DNA from: Microbulbifer sp. VAAF005
GTDB taxonomy: Bacteria; Pseudomonadota; Gammaproteobacteria; Pseudomonadales; Cellvibrionaceae
DNA length: 64,000 bases
Direction of reading: 5' to 3'
Assembly: GCF_030012985.1 (NCBI RefSeq)
Contig: NZ_CP120233.1
Coordinates: 1,240,001 to 1,304,000, forward strand
The notes under the pieces were generated by a model. That model searched no databases. It was not told the origin of the DNA and saw only the letters and a program-made list of their open reading frames with translations. A program made the translations under genes and the position numbers. How positions within the stretch are numbered: position 1 is the stretch's first letter; each line of letters starts with the position of its first letter. Shown here one piece after another: positions 11,530 to 20,421 of this stretch.

Positions 11530-11550
11530 TTATTTCGATTTTACATGCAA

Positions 11551-11611
11551 ATGCGGCCCGAGCTTACGGCTAATTTCCAAAATGAAAATCAGCCGGCATC
11601 CCGGGCCGCAT
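11551..11611. other. Long imperfect hairpin between zipA and ligA
   Basis: ATGCGGCCCG at 11551 pairs with CGGGCCGCAT ending at 11611, and inner bases (ACGGCT / AGCCGG) extend the stem. It lies 33 bases before the zipA 3' end on the minus strand and 58 bases upstream of ligA. There is no T run. It may be a transcript-processing or attenuation structure within the operon. Confidence 0.45.
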
Positions 11612-11644
11612 TAAAAATGGCAACAATTATTTAGAGATTGCGAG

Positions 11645-12661
11645 CTAGCTTTGCGCCATCGCTAAAGTCCTGCGGCGCTGGTACTCCACAACCCGCTGAC
11701 GATAATGCTCCGCCGTTTGCGCGGTAAATACACTGCGATTCTCATCCTTCAATTCGCCACCGAGCAGCTCGGCAATTTTGTATGAGGTGGAAAGCAGTTG
11801 ATCGAAAGCTTTAATCGCCTCGCCTTCCACAGGTAGTGTCAGGAACAGGCTAACGCCCGGCGTGGCAAATTCTTCCATCTGGGCCAGATCGAAAACGCCG
11901 GGCACAACAATATTGGCGAGACTAAAGATAATGGCCCCATCAGCACCGCCGTGCTCATGGTAGTGAAAAATATTCATTTCACCAAAGCGCATGCCACAGG
12001 CAACCATTACCCGAAGTAAGTCATTACCCTCGAAGTAATCCCCTTCTGGCGCCATTACATTAATCACCAACACCTCACGGGTGGGAGCAGCTTCACCAAC
12101 ACTGCCAGAGCTTGGAGATTGAGAAGATCGCTCGGGTTGAGAATCCTCATGCACCGCTTCATGCTCAGGACCGTGAGCGCTATCCATCGCATTTAGGCTT
12201 TCAGCCTCATCCAATGCAGGCTCATAGCGTTGCTCTTCACCAACCGACTCCATCAGGGTGGGGACTTGCTCTTCCAAATCGAGGATACCCTGCTCTTCCG
12301 GGCTCCTCTGGGGGTTGCTGCCGGCGAGCGGTTTGCGCGAGGAAATAAAGCTCTCCTGCACCTGGCGATTCACATGTAGCGCATCCTCTAGTGGACGGCG
12401 CTGAACAACGCGAGCCTGCCCGGGCAATTCGCTGTTTGCGGGCTTAGGCTCCCGCGTCTCTGGGGGTTTGCGGACCGGAGGCTCTTCTTCAGCCTTCTCT
12501 GAGACCGGGTCAGCTTCATTTTTTACTTCAGATTGCATGGCCCGCGACAGATTGCGGGAGACCTTAACTGCCGCGCGCTGTCGCAAGATCGCTCGGCGTA
12601 TGCCATCGACCACAACGACCAGCAGAACGACAACCAGGATTGTAACCAGCCAGTTATCCAT
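11645..12661 (-). CDS. zipA: Cell division protein ZipA
   Basis: Inner-membrane protein that tethers FtsZ filaments at the division site. The 338 residues show the expected layout: an N-terminal membrane anchor (WLVTILVVVLLVVVVDGI, residues 4-21), a charged and Pro/Glu-rich linker (about 40-190), and the C-terminal FtsZ-binding domain (about 200-335, including APEGDYFEGNDLL and MRFGEMNIFHYHEHG). It lies 26 bases downstream of smc on the same strand, the usual order in pseudomonads and relatives. Confidence 0.94.
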   Translation of the reverse strand: MDNWLVTILVVVLLVVVVDGIRRAILRQRAAVKVSRNLSRAMQSEVKNEADPVSEKAEEEPPVRKPPETREPKPANSELPGQARVVQRRPLEDALHVNRQVQESFISSRKPLAGSNPQRSPEEQGILDLEEQVPTLMESVGEEQRYEPALDEAESLNAMDSAHGPEHEAVHEDSQPERSSQSPSSGSVGEAAPTREVLVINVMAPEGDYFEGNDLLRVMVACGMRFGEMNIFHYHEHGGADGAIIFSLANIVVPGVFDLAQMEEFATPGVSLFLTLPVEGEAIKAFDQLLSTSYKIAELLGGELKDENRSVFTAQTAEHYRQRVVEYQRRRTLAMAQS

Positions 12662-12687
12662 TTTTTAGCGCCTCTCCCTTTACGCCC

Positions 12688-15600
12688 TTATGCAGAAGCC
12701 AGCTCGGCTGCTTCTTCCACATTCACCGACACCAGTCGGGATACACCCGGTTCGTGCATGGTAACCCCCAGCAACTGATCCGCCATCTCCATTGCGATCT
12801 TGTTGTGGGTAATATAGATGAACTGAACGTGTTCTGACATTTCTTTAACCATTCGTGCGTAACGACCAACGTTAGCATCGTCAAGGGGAGCATCCACTTC
12901 ATCCAACATACAGAAAGGTGCTGGATTCAGACGGAAAATCGAGAATACCAAAGCGATCGCCGTCAGCGCTTTTTCTCCACCCGAGAGCAGATGGATTGTG
13001 CTGTTGCGCTTGCCCGGCGGGCGAGCCATGATCGCGATACCAGTATCGAGCAGATCTTCACCGGTAAGTTCCAGATAGGCATTACCACCACCGAAAACTT
13101 TCGGGAAGAGTTCCTGCAGGCCCGCATTTACCTGATCAAAAGTTTCCTTGAAGCGGGTTCTCGTTTCCTTGTCGATTTTCTTAATTGCATTTTCCAGGGT
13201 CTCCAGCGCTTCCATCAGATCCCCATGCTGGCGATCCAGGTAGTTCTTGCGCTCAGATTCCTGCTTATATTCATCGATAGCGGCGAGGTTAATCGGCCCG
13301 AGACGCGAGATACGCGCAGCTACCAACTCCAAATCTTCCTGTACCTGTTTAATCGTCAGATCGCCAGGTAACTGTTCGAGCAGCTGATCGATATCGTGCT
13401 CGCTCTCGCGCAGCTGCTCTACTAATCCGTTTCGTTGCACTTCCAGAGTCTGCGCAGCGAGACGCTCCTGCTCAAGTTGCGCGCGCACCCCCTGAAGAGC
13501 CGCCTCCACTTTGTGGCGCTCCTGTTCCTGCTCACGCAGGCCAGTCTCCACTTCTTCCAGCTTTTTGCGCGCATCGGCGAGTTCCGTTTCCACCTCAATA
13601 CGCTCGCCGAGTTTTTCTTCCAACTCAGCCTGAAAATCCTGGGAGGGGTCCTGGGTCTCCTCCATTTGCTCCTGCAATTGCTGACGACGACTGCGCAACC
13701 TTTCCAGCTGCTCGCTCATCACCTGCAAAGTGCGCTCGAGAGACACCATTTGGGTGCGCACTGATTGCTCGCGCATAGCCAGTTCATGAGCGCGATCCTT
13801 GTCCTCCCGCGCACGCTGGCGCACGGCATCCAAAGCTTCGCGCAATTCCTCCCGGCGTGCCATTAGCGTTTCGCGACGATCGGTATCATCGCTCATCGCT
13901 TCGACAGCTTCCTGCAGCATTAGACGAGCTTCCGACAGGGACTCCCCTTCCAGCTCCTGCTGCTCACGCACCTCATCGATTTCCTGCTCAATTCGGATAC
14001 GGCGCTCATTCATCTGCTCCGCACGCGCCCGTCGGGCGGACAACTGGCTGCGCAGCTCTGCCTCGCGACGCCCGAGCTGGTCGGACTCATTGCGAGCCTG
14101 TTCGATGGAGCGCTCGAGATCGACCGTTTGCGTGCGCAGGGACTCGCGTCGCTCGGCAATACTCTCTATCTGCTCCTCACATAGGGCCAACTCCTGCCCC
14201 AGGGTTTCAAGATCCTGCTTGCGCGCCAGGACCCCTGCCTCTGCATCACTGGCACGATTCACTCGCAACCAGTTGGGGCCGAGCCAGAGCCCATCGCGAG
14301 TCACAATAGACTCATGAGCTTGCAAACTCGCTCGCCTGGACAGCGCCTCTGTCAAATCCTCTGTGGTATAAATTCCCGCCAAGATGCCGGAGAGAGATGC
14401 CGGCCCCTGAACCATATCCTGCAGCGAAGGAAGCACTCCCTTCGTGCAGCTATTTACAGCACTGTTATCGATCAGAACCGCTTGACCGCTTTCCAGTGCC
14501 GCCAATCCTTCAGCCACGGACTCGAGCTGTTCGACACATACCGCCTGCAATTGGGGGCCGAGGATAGTTTCAACTGCGGTTTCCCAGCCGGGCTGGGCTT
14601 TAATCTGGTCGGCGAGCCGGGGCTTGTCAGCCAGGGCTTGCTGCTGCAGCCAATTCTCAACTGCCTTGCCTTGCCCTAAAGCAGCTTGCTGCAAGGCTTC
14701 CAGAGACGCCTGACGGCCTCGCCCGGTTTGCAGCTGCAAGCGTAACTGATCGAGTTCGGTAGCCAGCTCCCGCTCCTGCACACGGAGACTGTCCAGAGAC
14801 TCGCGACGCTCTGCCGCTTCCTCGCGGCGCTCTTCAGCCTGCATTTCCAGCTCGGCCATCTGCTCGTTCAGCTGCAGTGTCTCTTCATCGTCGTCAGAGA
14901 CCTGGAGGCCGGACTGCTCCGCCAATAGCTTATTGATCCGCTCCAGCAGCCGCTGGCCAGAAGTTTCCAGGTGCTGGATTCGGGATTGTTGCACTTCAGC
15001 TTTCTGACGGGAGCCAGAGGCACCCTGGTTAAACTGGTCCCACTCGTTCTGCCAATTGCGCATCTGCTCTTCAGATTCGAGCAGCGCCGCAGCAGATTCC
15101 TCTTCTGCTGCCAAGACCATCTCCAGGTCCGGCAGGATAATCTCAAGTTCCTCCTCAAACTGGGCCGCTTTTTCGCGATCCACTTCGAGGTTGGTCTCCG
15201 CCTCGCGATATTCCTGTTCGGTTTGCGCCAAATCGGAATGCAGGCGAGTAGAGCGCTCACGAGCGTGGGCAATGCTCTGCTCCAAGCGGGCGATATCTCC
15301 ACCGACGGCGTAGAAGCGCCCCTGGACTTCGTTAAAGCTGTCAGATAGCTCGTGGTACCCCACGCGCTTTTGCTCAATGCCTGTGTCACAGGTGACCTGG
15401 CGGGTAACCAGCTCTTCAACGGTGAGTTCAAGCTCACCTATTTGTTGCTGCTTGGCCTTGGATTGGTCATCCAGTTCGCGGTATTTGAGTGCCTGTAAGT
15501 TAGCCTTGTGGCTGCGCTCTTCCTCTTTAAATCGGCTGTATTTTTCCGCTGCTGCGGACTGTCGCTCCAGTCGGGACAACTGACGATCCAGCTCATCGCG

Positions 15601-16191
15601 GATATCCGTGAGGCGCTCAAGGTTTTCCGAAGTCCGTCTCATCCGGTTTTCGGTGTCCCGGCGGCGCTCCTTGTATTTGGAGATACCGGCGGCCTCTTCG
15701 ATATAGACGCGCAGCTCTTCGGGCTTGGCTTCGATCAACTTGGAGATCATGCCCTGCTCAATAATGGCGTAACTGCGCGGGCCCAGGCCGGTACCCAAGA
15801 AGAGGTCGGTTACATCGCGGCGGCGGCACTTCTCGCCATTCAGGTAATAGGTGTTCTGTGCTTCCCGGGTTACCTTGCGCTTGACGGAAATCTCCGAGAA
15901 AGAGGCATAGGCTCCAGAAAGCTTGCCCTCAGAGTTATCAAATACCAACTCTATCGAGGCCTGCCCCACGGGCTTGCGGCCACTGGAGCCGTTGAAGATA
16001 ACGTCCGTCATCGAATCGCCGCGCAGGTTCTTTGCGGAAGATTCCCCCATTACCCAGCGCACCGCATCGATGGTGTTGGATTTACCACAGCCATTGGGAC
16101 CCACCACCGAGTTGAGGTTTGTCGGAAAATAGACAGTGGTAGGGTCAACAAAAGATTTGAAGCCCGCTAGCTTGATGCACTTCAGACGCAT
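12688..16191 (-). CDS. smc: Chromosome segregation ATPase SMC
   Basis: Ring-forming condensin ATPase that compacts and separates chromosomes. The 1167-residue protein has an N-terminal head with Walker A GPNGCGKSN (about residue 32), two long coiled coils rich in Glu, Arg and Gln (about 170-500 and 660-1000), a globular hinge between them (about 510-650), and a C-terminal head with the signature LLSGGEKALTA and Walker B FCMLDEVDAPLDD. It starts at ATG 16191 with MRLKCIKLAGFKSFVDPT, typical of SMC. It heads the smc-zipA-ligA set. Confidence 0.97.
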   Translation of the reverse strand: MRLKCIKLAGFKSFVDPTTVYFPTNLNSVVGPNGCGKSNTIDAVRWVMGESSAKNLRGDSMTDVIFNGSSGRKPVGQASIELVFDNSEGKLSGAYASFSEISVKRKVTREAQNTYYLNGEKCRRRDVTDLFLGTGLGPRSYAIIEQGMISKLIEAKPEELRVYIEEAAGISKYKERRRDTENRMRRTSENLERLTDIRDELDRQLSRLERQSAAAEKYSRFKEEERSHKANLQALKYRELDDQSKAKQQQIGELELTVEELVTRQVTCDTGIEQKRVGYHELSDSFNEVQGRFYAVGGDIARLEQSIAHARERSTRLHSDLAQTEQEYREAETNLEVDREKAAQFEEELEIILPDLEMVLAAEEESAAALLESEEQMRNWQNEWDQFNQGASGSRQKAEVQQSRIQHLETSGQRLLERINKLLAEQSGLQVSDDDEETLQLNEQMAELEMQAEERREEAAERRESLDSLRVQERELATELDQLRLQLQTGRGRQASLEALQQAALGQGKAVENWLQQQALADKPRLADQIKAQPGWETAVETILGPQLQAVCVEQLESVAEGLAALESGQAVLIDNSAVNSCTKGVLPSLQDMVQGPASLSGILAGIYTTEDLTEALSRRASLQAHESIVTRDGLWLGPNWLRVNRASDAEAGVLARKQDLETLGQELALCEEQIESIAERRESLRTQTVDLERSIEQARNESDQLGRREAELRSQLSARRARAEQMNERRIRIEQEIDEVREQQELEGESLSEARLMLQEAVEAMSDDTDRRETLMARREELREALDAVRQRAREDKDRAHELAMREQSVRTQMVSLERTLQVMSEQLERLRSRRQQLQEQMEETQDPSQDFQAELEEKLGERIEVETELADARKKLEEVETGLREQEQERHKVEAALQGVRAQLEQERLAAQTLEVQRNGLVEQLRESEHDIDQLLEQLPGDLTIKQVQEDLELVAARISRLGPINLAAIDEYKQESERKNYLDRQHGDLMEALETLENAIKKIDKETRTRFKETFDQVNAGLQELFPKVFGGGNAYLELTGEDLLDTGIAIMARPPGKRNSTIHLLSGGEKALTAIALVFSIFRLNPAPFCMLDEVDAPLDDANVGRYARMVKEMSEHVQFIYITHNKIAMEMADQLLGVTMHEPGVSRLVSVNVEEAAELASA

Positions 16192-16445
16192 GTATTTATA
16201 AACTCGATATTTTTCTCTGCCGGGCGGGACACCAAACCTTCAATCTTACTTGGTGTCGCCAGAGCATTCAGCGCTATTCTTCACAGTAATGTTCAGTCGG
16301 GATTATCAATCCGACCAAGCAGCGGTCAAGTCAAACATGACGATCGCTACCAAATGCCAACTTGCCCCAATAGAACTCATCAATATCGGGGCAATGTGAG
16401 CTTGAGGCCAATTAGACGCAAGAATGCCATCCGGCCGCAAATAAA
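16192..16445. other. Intergenic region upstream of smc
   Basis: No gene is seen. It must hold the smc promoter on the minus strand. A 7-bp inverted repeat (GACACCA / TGGTGTC) lies at 16228-16257, about 40 bases upstream of the smc start. Confidence 0.4.
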
Positions 16446-16481
16446 AATGAGGCCACAGCTTACACTGTGACCTCATTTTCG
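16446..16481 (-). terminator. Intrinsic terminator of ccmHI
   Basis: A stem AAAATGAGGtCACAG / CTGTGgCCTCATTTT lies 15 bases after the ccmI stop codon and ends in a T run on the minus strand. Confidence 0.85.
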
Positions 16482-16495
16482 ACAGTCACAGCCAG

Positions 16496-17725
16496 TTACA
16501 GCTGACTATCGATGGCTATTGACTGAGTTTCACTCCAGCGGGATTTAGGTAATTCACTAATCACTCCTTGCCAATCCCCTGGAGCTGGACGCGCATCCCC
16601 CTTAATGGCCAGTCGCGCCACCAACTGTACAGAGTCGACAGTGGCGATGGAGCTTCCAGGCATCATTGCTCGGGACTCATCCAGCACAACCTCTGCCGGT
16701 AACTGCCCAGCCGTGAGGCGCACAATAGCCAGAGGCATCGGGCTCGCAGCACTGCGTGCATAGATAAATACCGGGGTAGATTCTGGAGCTTCAACCCCCT
16801 CCCCCAAACTGACCTGAACTCGAATCTGCGGGCCTTTCTCTTTCGTTTCTACCTTTGCCTGCACCGCTACAGCCTCACCGCTGTCTGCCAAAGCGCTCTC
16901 GGCCCTGGCAACGCCAGCCTGAAGCGCCTCTGCTGCTGCAGATCCTGGGGGAAGCTGGCTAAGTGCTAGCTGCCAATGCTGGCGAGCCTTGCGGTAGTCC
17001 CCATCTTCAAAAGCGGCAATACCCGCCAGGCCCAGCACAGTGCCATTGGATGGCTGCACCTGTAACACCTGCTCAATCAAGGAGCGGATTTCATCGGTAA
17101 TCTTGGAACCGCCTTCAAAAAACAGCGCTTGCGCCAGCTCAGCTTTAACATTGGCCGCCTGGGGCTCGCGAGCCACAACATAGCGATAGGAATCTACCGC
17201 CCCAGCCAAATCGCCACTCACCAGTAGCCGCTGCGCCAATATATAGCGACTGCTAAGATCATCTGGATGAGTTTTAGCCCGCTCCTGCAACTGACGGGTG
17301 ATTTTTGCCTCTTCCTCCGAAGAGGTGTGCCCACCTTGGCTCGCCACCATATCGCGATACAAAGCTACTTCGGACGGTCGGTCGGAAAACCCGTAGGCAG
17401 CTGCTGCAATTGCAGGCACCAAAACCGCCAGCCCGATTAGCAATCGGCCGCCACCCTGCCTGGCTTCACCAGATTGACTTTCCTGCTGAGCCGCCAGCAG
17501 TTCCCGCGCGAGATCTGCCTCCAGCTGGGCAAACTGCTTTTCATCCATCGCACCGCTCTGCACCGCAGCGCGAAGTTCTTTACTGCGCTCCCGGTAGAGC
17601 GCTGCCATAGCCTCTCGCTTGCTACTACCGCTGCGACGTCTGCCTGCAGCTCTCAAAGCAGGAATCAGAAATACAAAAGCTACCAACAGTAGCAGTAGGG
17701 CTACACCAAACCAGATATCAATCAT
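16496..17725 (-). CDS. ccmI: Cytochrome c biogenesis protein CcmI (CycH)
   Basis: Membrane chaperone that holds apocytochrome c for haem ligation by CcmF/CcmH. The 409-residue protein has two N-terminal membrane segments (about 5-22 and 93-112) flanking a cytoplasmic loop, then TPR repeats in the periplasm (about 115-290, with LSSRYILAQRLLVSGDLAGA as one unit) and a C-terminal beta-rich domain (about 300-400). It overlaps ccmH by 4 bases (ATGA), which shows translational coupling. It is the last gene of the pair before a terminator. Confidence 0.92.
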   Translation of the reverse strand: MIDIWFGVALLLLLVAFVFLIPALRAAGRRRSGSSKREAMAALYRERSKELRAAVQSGAMDEKQFAQLEADLARELLAAQQESQSGEARQGGGRLLIGLAVLVPAIAAAAYGFSDRPSEVALYRDMVASQGGHTSSEEEAKITRQLQERAKTHPDDLSSRYILAQRLLVSGDLAGAVDSYRYVVAREPQAANVKAELAQALFFEGGSKITDEIRSLIEQVLQVQPSNGTVLGLAGIAAFEDGDYRKARQHWQLALSQLPPGSAAAEALQAGVARAESALADSGEAVAVQAKVETKEKGPQIRVQVSLGEGVEAPESTPVFIYARSAASPMPLAIVRLTAGQLPAEVVLDESRAMMPGSSIATVDSVQLVARLAIKGDARPAPGDWQGVISELPKSRWSETQSIAIDSQL

Positions 17726-18261
17726 TTACCTTCCTTCCCGCTATCACCTTCATCTACAGCTCCTTCTCCCAACAACTGCTTTAATCGACGCCGCTCATCA
17801 TCAGTGAGTTCCCCACTGCCGTCATCTTGGCGAGCCCCGGTACCACTTTTTGAGCGCATCACGATCACAATCAAGGCCAGAAGCCCGAAAACGGCAAAGA
17901 CTCCCGGAGCCAACCACAGGATCAAAGTATTTTTCTGAACAGGTGGGCGGTAGAGCACAAAATCCCCATAGCGGGCCACCATGTAGTCAACGATTTCCTG
18001 GTCCGTAAATCCCTCCTCCAGCAAACGGCGAATTTCACGGCGCAAGTCCGAGGAAATAGACGCATCGGAGTCTGCCAGGTTCTGGTTTTGACATTTGGGG
18101 CAGCGCATCTCTTCAATAAGCACGCGATACCTTGCATCCAGCTCGGGAGAGGACAATTTTTGTGTCTCAACTACCGCATGTGCAGCGATGGACAGGCAAA
18201 AAATACCGAATACCAGTACAAGTTGGGCCAGCCAGGTCTTCTGTGTCACAGCTTTTCTCAC
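17722..18261 (-). CDS. ccmH: Cytochrome c biogenesis protein CcmH
   Basis: Periplasmic thioredoxin-like subunit that keeps the apocytochrome CXXCH cysteines reduced for haem attachment. The 179 residues include a signal-anchor (about 10-28), the redox motif RCPKCQNQNLADSDA, the segment EIVDYMVARYGDFVLYRPP, and a C-terminal membrane helix (about 118-138). Upstream there is no ccmF or dsbE; instead, tRNA genes on the other strand begin within 170 bases. Confidence 0.95.
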   Translation of the reverse strand: MRKAVTQKTWLAQLVLVFGIFCLSIAAHAVVETQKLSSPELDARYRVLIEEMRCPKCQNQNLADSDASISSDLRREIRRLLEEGFTDQEIVDYMVARYGDFVLYRPPVQKNTLILWLAPGVFAVFGLLALIVIVMRSKSGTGARQDDGSGELTDDERRRLKQLLGEGAVDEGDSGKEGK

Positions 18262-18380
18262 GCTCTAACTAACGGGAATTGGGGCGATTATAACAGTGTC
18301 ACCCCCCGGCGGACACGCCCACGAATTCACACAAAAGCGCGTTAACTCATTGAAAGACAAAAAAAAATTCAAAAAAGGCG

Positions 18381-18408
18381 TTGACGCCACGAAGAATATC
18401 ATTAAGAT
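18381..18408 (+). promoter_or_regulatory. Promoter of tRNA unit 1
   Basis: TTGACG (-35) and TAAGAT (-10) are separated by 16 bases. A GC-rich stretch (GCAGCTCC) follows the -10, as in growth-rate-controlled stable RNA promoters. The same arrangement recurs before units 2 and 3. Confidence 0.75.
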
Positions 18409-18425
18409 ACGCAGCTCCTGACACG

Positions 18426-18501
18426 GGGTGGTTAGCTCAGTTGGGAGAGCGACGGCCTTACAAGCCGTAGGTCACAGGTTCGACCCCTGTACCACCCACC
18501 A
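18426..18501 (+). tRNA. tRNA-Val(TAC), copy 1
   Basis: A 76-base cloverleaf with acceptor GGGTGGT/ACCACCC, D stem GCTC/GAGC, anticodon stem ACGGC/GCCGT around loop CTTACAA (anticodon TAC), T stem ACAGG/CCTGT with TTCGACC loop, discriminator A and encoded CCA. Confidence 0.98.
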
Positions 18502-18539
18502 CTTCTCTTACTCTTGCCCAGCAAGAGAAGCAGGAATGC

Positions 18540-18616
18540 GGACCGGTAGTTCAGTTGGTTAGAATGCCGGCCTGTCACGCCGGAGGTCGCGGGTTCGAGT
18601 CCCGTCCGGTCCGCCA
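18540..18616 (+). tRNA. tRNA-Asp(GTC), copy 1
   Basis: A 77-base cloverleaf with acceptor GGACCGG/CCGGTCC, anticodon stem CCGGC/GCCGG with loop CTGTCAC (anticodon GTC), T arm GCGGG-TTCGAGT-CCCGT, discriminator G and encoded CCA. Confidence 0.98.
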
Positions 18617-18621
18617 TATAC

Positions 18622-18655
18622 AAAAAAGCCCTGCTGCAAGAGCGGGGCTTTTTTG
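18622..18655 (+). terminator. Terminator of tRNA unit 1
   Basis: A-run, GCCC(T)GCT / AGCGGGGC stem, then TTTTTT. It begins 6 bases after the tRNA-Asp CCA end. Confidence 0.9.
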
Positions 18656-18967
18656 TTTGTGCCTCATATCTTTTCATTTTTCTCATATTTTATTTTCAGT
18701 TGCTTACGCTGGAAACTTGAAAGAGCCACAAAAAAATAACCAAATCTCAGCGTAAAAAAATAGTGCGAGCCCCGTGCTGGCAAAATTTTTCTGCAACAAT
18801 TTTCTCTAGCCTGAATTTTTATTTTCTGAATTTCTACGCAGCTGATTTTGATCGATAAAAACAGCTTAAAGAACCCTCAAAAAATCCTCTAATTAATTAA
18901 TTTTTAAACAATTTTTGGATGTTTTTTATTCTTAAAAAAAATTTTTAAAAATCTCCCAACAAAATTG

Positions 18968-18995
18968 TTGACCGCAAAAAAAATATCATTAAGAT
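18968..18995 (+). promoter_or_regulatory. Promoter of tRNA unit 2
   Basis: TTGACC, 16-base spacer, TAAGAT, followed by the same GC-rich discriminator as unit 1. Confidence 0.75.
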
Positions 18996-19012
18996 ACGCA
19001 GCTCCTGACACG

Positions 19013-19088
19013 GGGTGGTTAGCTCAGTTGGGAGAGCGACGGCCTTACAAGCCGTAGGTCACAGGTTCGACCCCTGTACCACCCACCA
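19013..19088 (+). tRNA. tRNA-Val(TAC), copy 2
   Basis: Identical in sequence to copy 1, including the encoded CCA. Confidence 0.98.
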
Positions 19089-19137
19089 CTTCTCTTACTC
19101 TTGCCCGGCAAGAGCAACCAAAGAGAAGCAGGAATGC

Positions 19138-19214
19138 GGACCGGTAGTTCAGTTGGTTAGAATGCCGGCCTGTCACGCCGGAGGTCGCGGGTTCGAGTCC
19201 CGTCCGGTCCGCCA
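19138..19214 (+). tRNA. tRNA-Asp(GTC), copy 2
   Basis: Identical to copy 1. The spacer from tRNA-Val is 49 bases, against 38 in unit 1. Confidence 0.98.
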
Positions 19215-19259
19215 TATACAAAAAAGCCCTGCTCGCAAGAGCGGGGCTTTTTTGTATAT
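19214..19259 (+). terminator. Terminator of tRNA unit 2
   Basis: Near-symmetric ATACAAAAAAGCCC ... GGGCTTTTTTGTAT hairpin directly after the tRNA-Asp gene. Confidence 0.9.
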
Positions 19260-19483
19260 GAAAAATTCAAAACCACTTTTCAATACACAACCACCTCCCC
19301 ACTCCCCACCACAAACTGTGCAGACCGACTAACAAAACTAATAGAAAACCGGGGCAATGAAAGTAGCACCCTGTTTTATTACCAAATATTGCCAATAGAC
19401 GAGCAGCAATTTCTTCAAATACACACCCACTTCTCACACTTAAAGCCAGACGCAAACTTTTTTAGAAAAACTTCCCTAAGTTG

Positions 19484-19511
19484 TTGACCTAAGTAAAAAA
19501 ATCATTAAGAT
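19484..19511 (+). promoter_or_regulatory. Promoter of tRNA unit 3
   Basis: TTGACC, 16-base spacer, TAAGAT, and the shared discriminator. Confidence 0.75.
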
Positions 19512-19528
19512 ACGCAGCTCCTGACACG

Positions 19529-19604
19529 GGGTGGTTAGCTCAGTTGGGAGAGCGACGGCCTTACAAGCCGTAGGTCACAGGTTCGACCCCTGTACCACCC
19601 ACCA
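19529..19604 (+). tRNA. tRNA-Val(TAC), copy 3
   Basis: Identical in sequence to copies 1 and 2. Confidence 0.98.
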
Positions 19605-19652
19605 CTTCTCTTACTCTTGCCCGGCAAGAGCAACCAAGAGAAGCAGGAATGC

Positions 19653-19729
19653 GGACCGGTAGTTCAGTTGGTTAGAATGCCGGCCTGTCACGCCGGAGGT
19701 CGCGGGTTCGAGTCCCGTCCGGTCCGCCA
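19653..19729 (+). tRNA. tRNA-Asp(GTC), copy 3
   Basis: Identical in sequence to copies 1 and 2. Confidence 0.98.
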
Positions 19730-19730
19730 T

Positions 19731-19772
19731 ATACAAAAAAGCCCTGCTCGCAAGAGCGGGGCTTTTTTGTAT
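19731..19772 (+). terminator. Terminator of tRNA unit 3
   Basis: Same ATACAAAAAAGCCC / GGGCTTTTTTGTAT hairpin as unit 2. It lies 28 bases before the 3' end of the convergent GFA gene. Confidence 0.9.
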
Positions 19773-19799
19773 GCGCTAATTAGAAAAGAGTTTGGTTTT

Positions 19800-20279
19800 T
19801 TAAACTTCAGCTGAAGCCGCCTGGCTCTCCTCCCATTCCCCATCCACTGCTTCTTCGCCGCCATGCAATAGATGCATCAATCGCTCCAGCTCCGGCATTT
19901 CGTTAAAGCACTCCGCCTCACCAGAAATTTCATCCCAGGATGCTTTGGATTCAGTGCAAAGATGGGCCACGACCTTCCCATCGATATCCCCCTCCAGCAA
20001 TCCAGCAGGCACCCAGAAGTGCGTTGTATTACTCATTAAGTGAGGAACTGTACTTCCGCATCCACCGCAAAAGTCAGATCGATAGCCCGTAGGAGTCCGG
20101 AATGAAGAGATTCTGTCTAAGCCCCGCACCCAGCGAAACTGATCCCGGCTAATAAACATGGCAGTATCCGAGGCGGAACCACTCAATTTGCGGCAGAGCG
20201 AGCAATGGCATTGGTAAAGGTTTGGAATTGGCTCTTCCAGCTGGAACTCAACCCCACCGCATAGGCACTTACCATTCAT
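19800..20279 (-). CDS. GFA/CENP-V family zinc protein
   Basis: A 159-residue protein beginning MNGKCLCGGVEFQL. I chose this ATG because it has a GGAG-type ribosome-binding site and the usual GFA N-terminus; a longer frame to 20330 adds an unlikely leader. The fold's zinc ligands are visible as CLCG, CHCSLCRK and CGGCGS. The family was named for glutathione-dependent formaldehyde-activating enzyme, but most members have no proven reaction. It is a single gene, convergent with the tRNA cluster. Confidence 0.88.
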   Translation of the reverse strand: MNGKCLCGGVEFQLEEPIPNLYQCHCSLCRKLSGSASDTAMFISRDQFRWVRGLDRISSFRTPTGYRSDFCGGCGSTVPHLMSNTTHFWVPAGLLEGDIDGKVVAHLCTESKASWDEISGEAECFNEMPELERLMHLLHGGEEAVDGEWEESQAASAEV

Positions 20280-20421
20280 CCCTTTCTCCTTCCGCAAAAC
20301 TGTTATTCGAAGTCGTCCATGAAATCGCAATAGGTTAGCAACAATATCTCAGTCCTACCCAAGACTCCTATAGACACACAGTGAAGTAAATGCCATTTGG
20401 CGCCTCATTCAACGAATATCA

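Larger units (their letters stand above)
18381..19772 (+). repeat. Three tandem copies of a tRNA-Val/tRNA-Asp transcription unit
   Basis: Each unit (18381-18655, 18968-19259, 19484-19772) has a promoter, tRNA-Val(TAC), a 38-49 base spacer, tRNA-Asp(GTC) and an intrinsic terminator. The tRNA genes are identical between copies. The bases from ATCATTAAGATACGCAGCTC into the first tRNA are also shared. The AT-rich DNA between units (about 312 and 224 bases) is unrelated and seems to hold no gene. Units 2 and 3 share a 10-11 base insertion in the Val-Asp spacer that unit 1 lacks. Confidence 0.9.

Noticed and set aside
15508..16170. 220-residue frame and others antisense to smc
   Set aside because: Shadow frames within smc with no recognisable domain or ribosome-binding site.
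18432..18686. 84-residue minus-strand frame with WYRGRTCDLR
   Set aside because: It is the antisense reading of the tRNA-Val and tRNA-Asp genes, a well-known false protein.
19015..19332. Plus-strand frames with VVQLVRMPACHAGGRGFESRPVRH across the tRNA units (18555, 19015, 19617)
   Set aside because: They are readings of the tRNA-Asp gene itself, not proteins.
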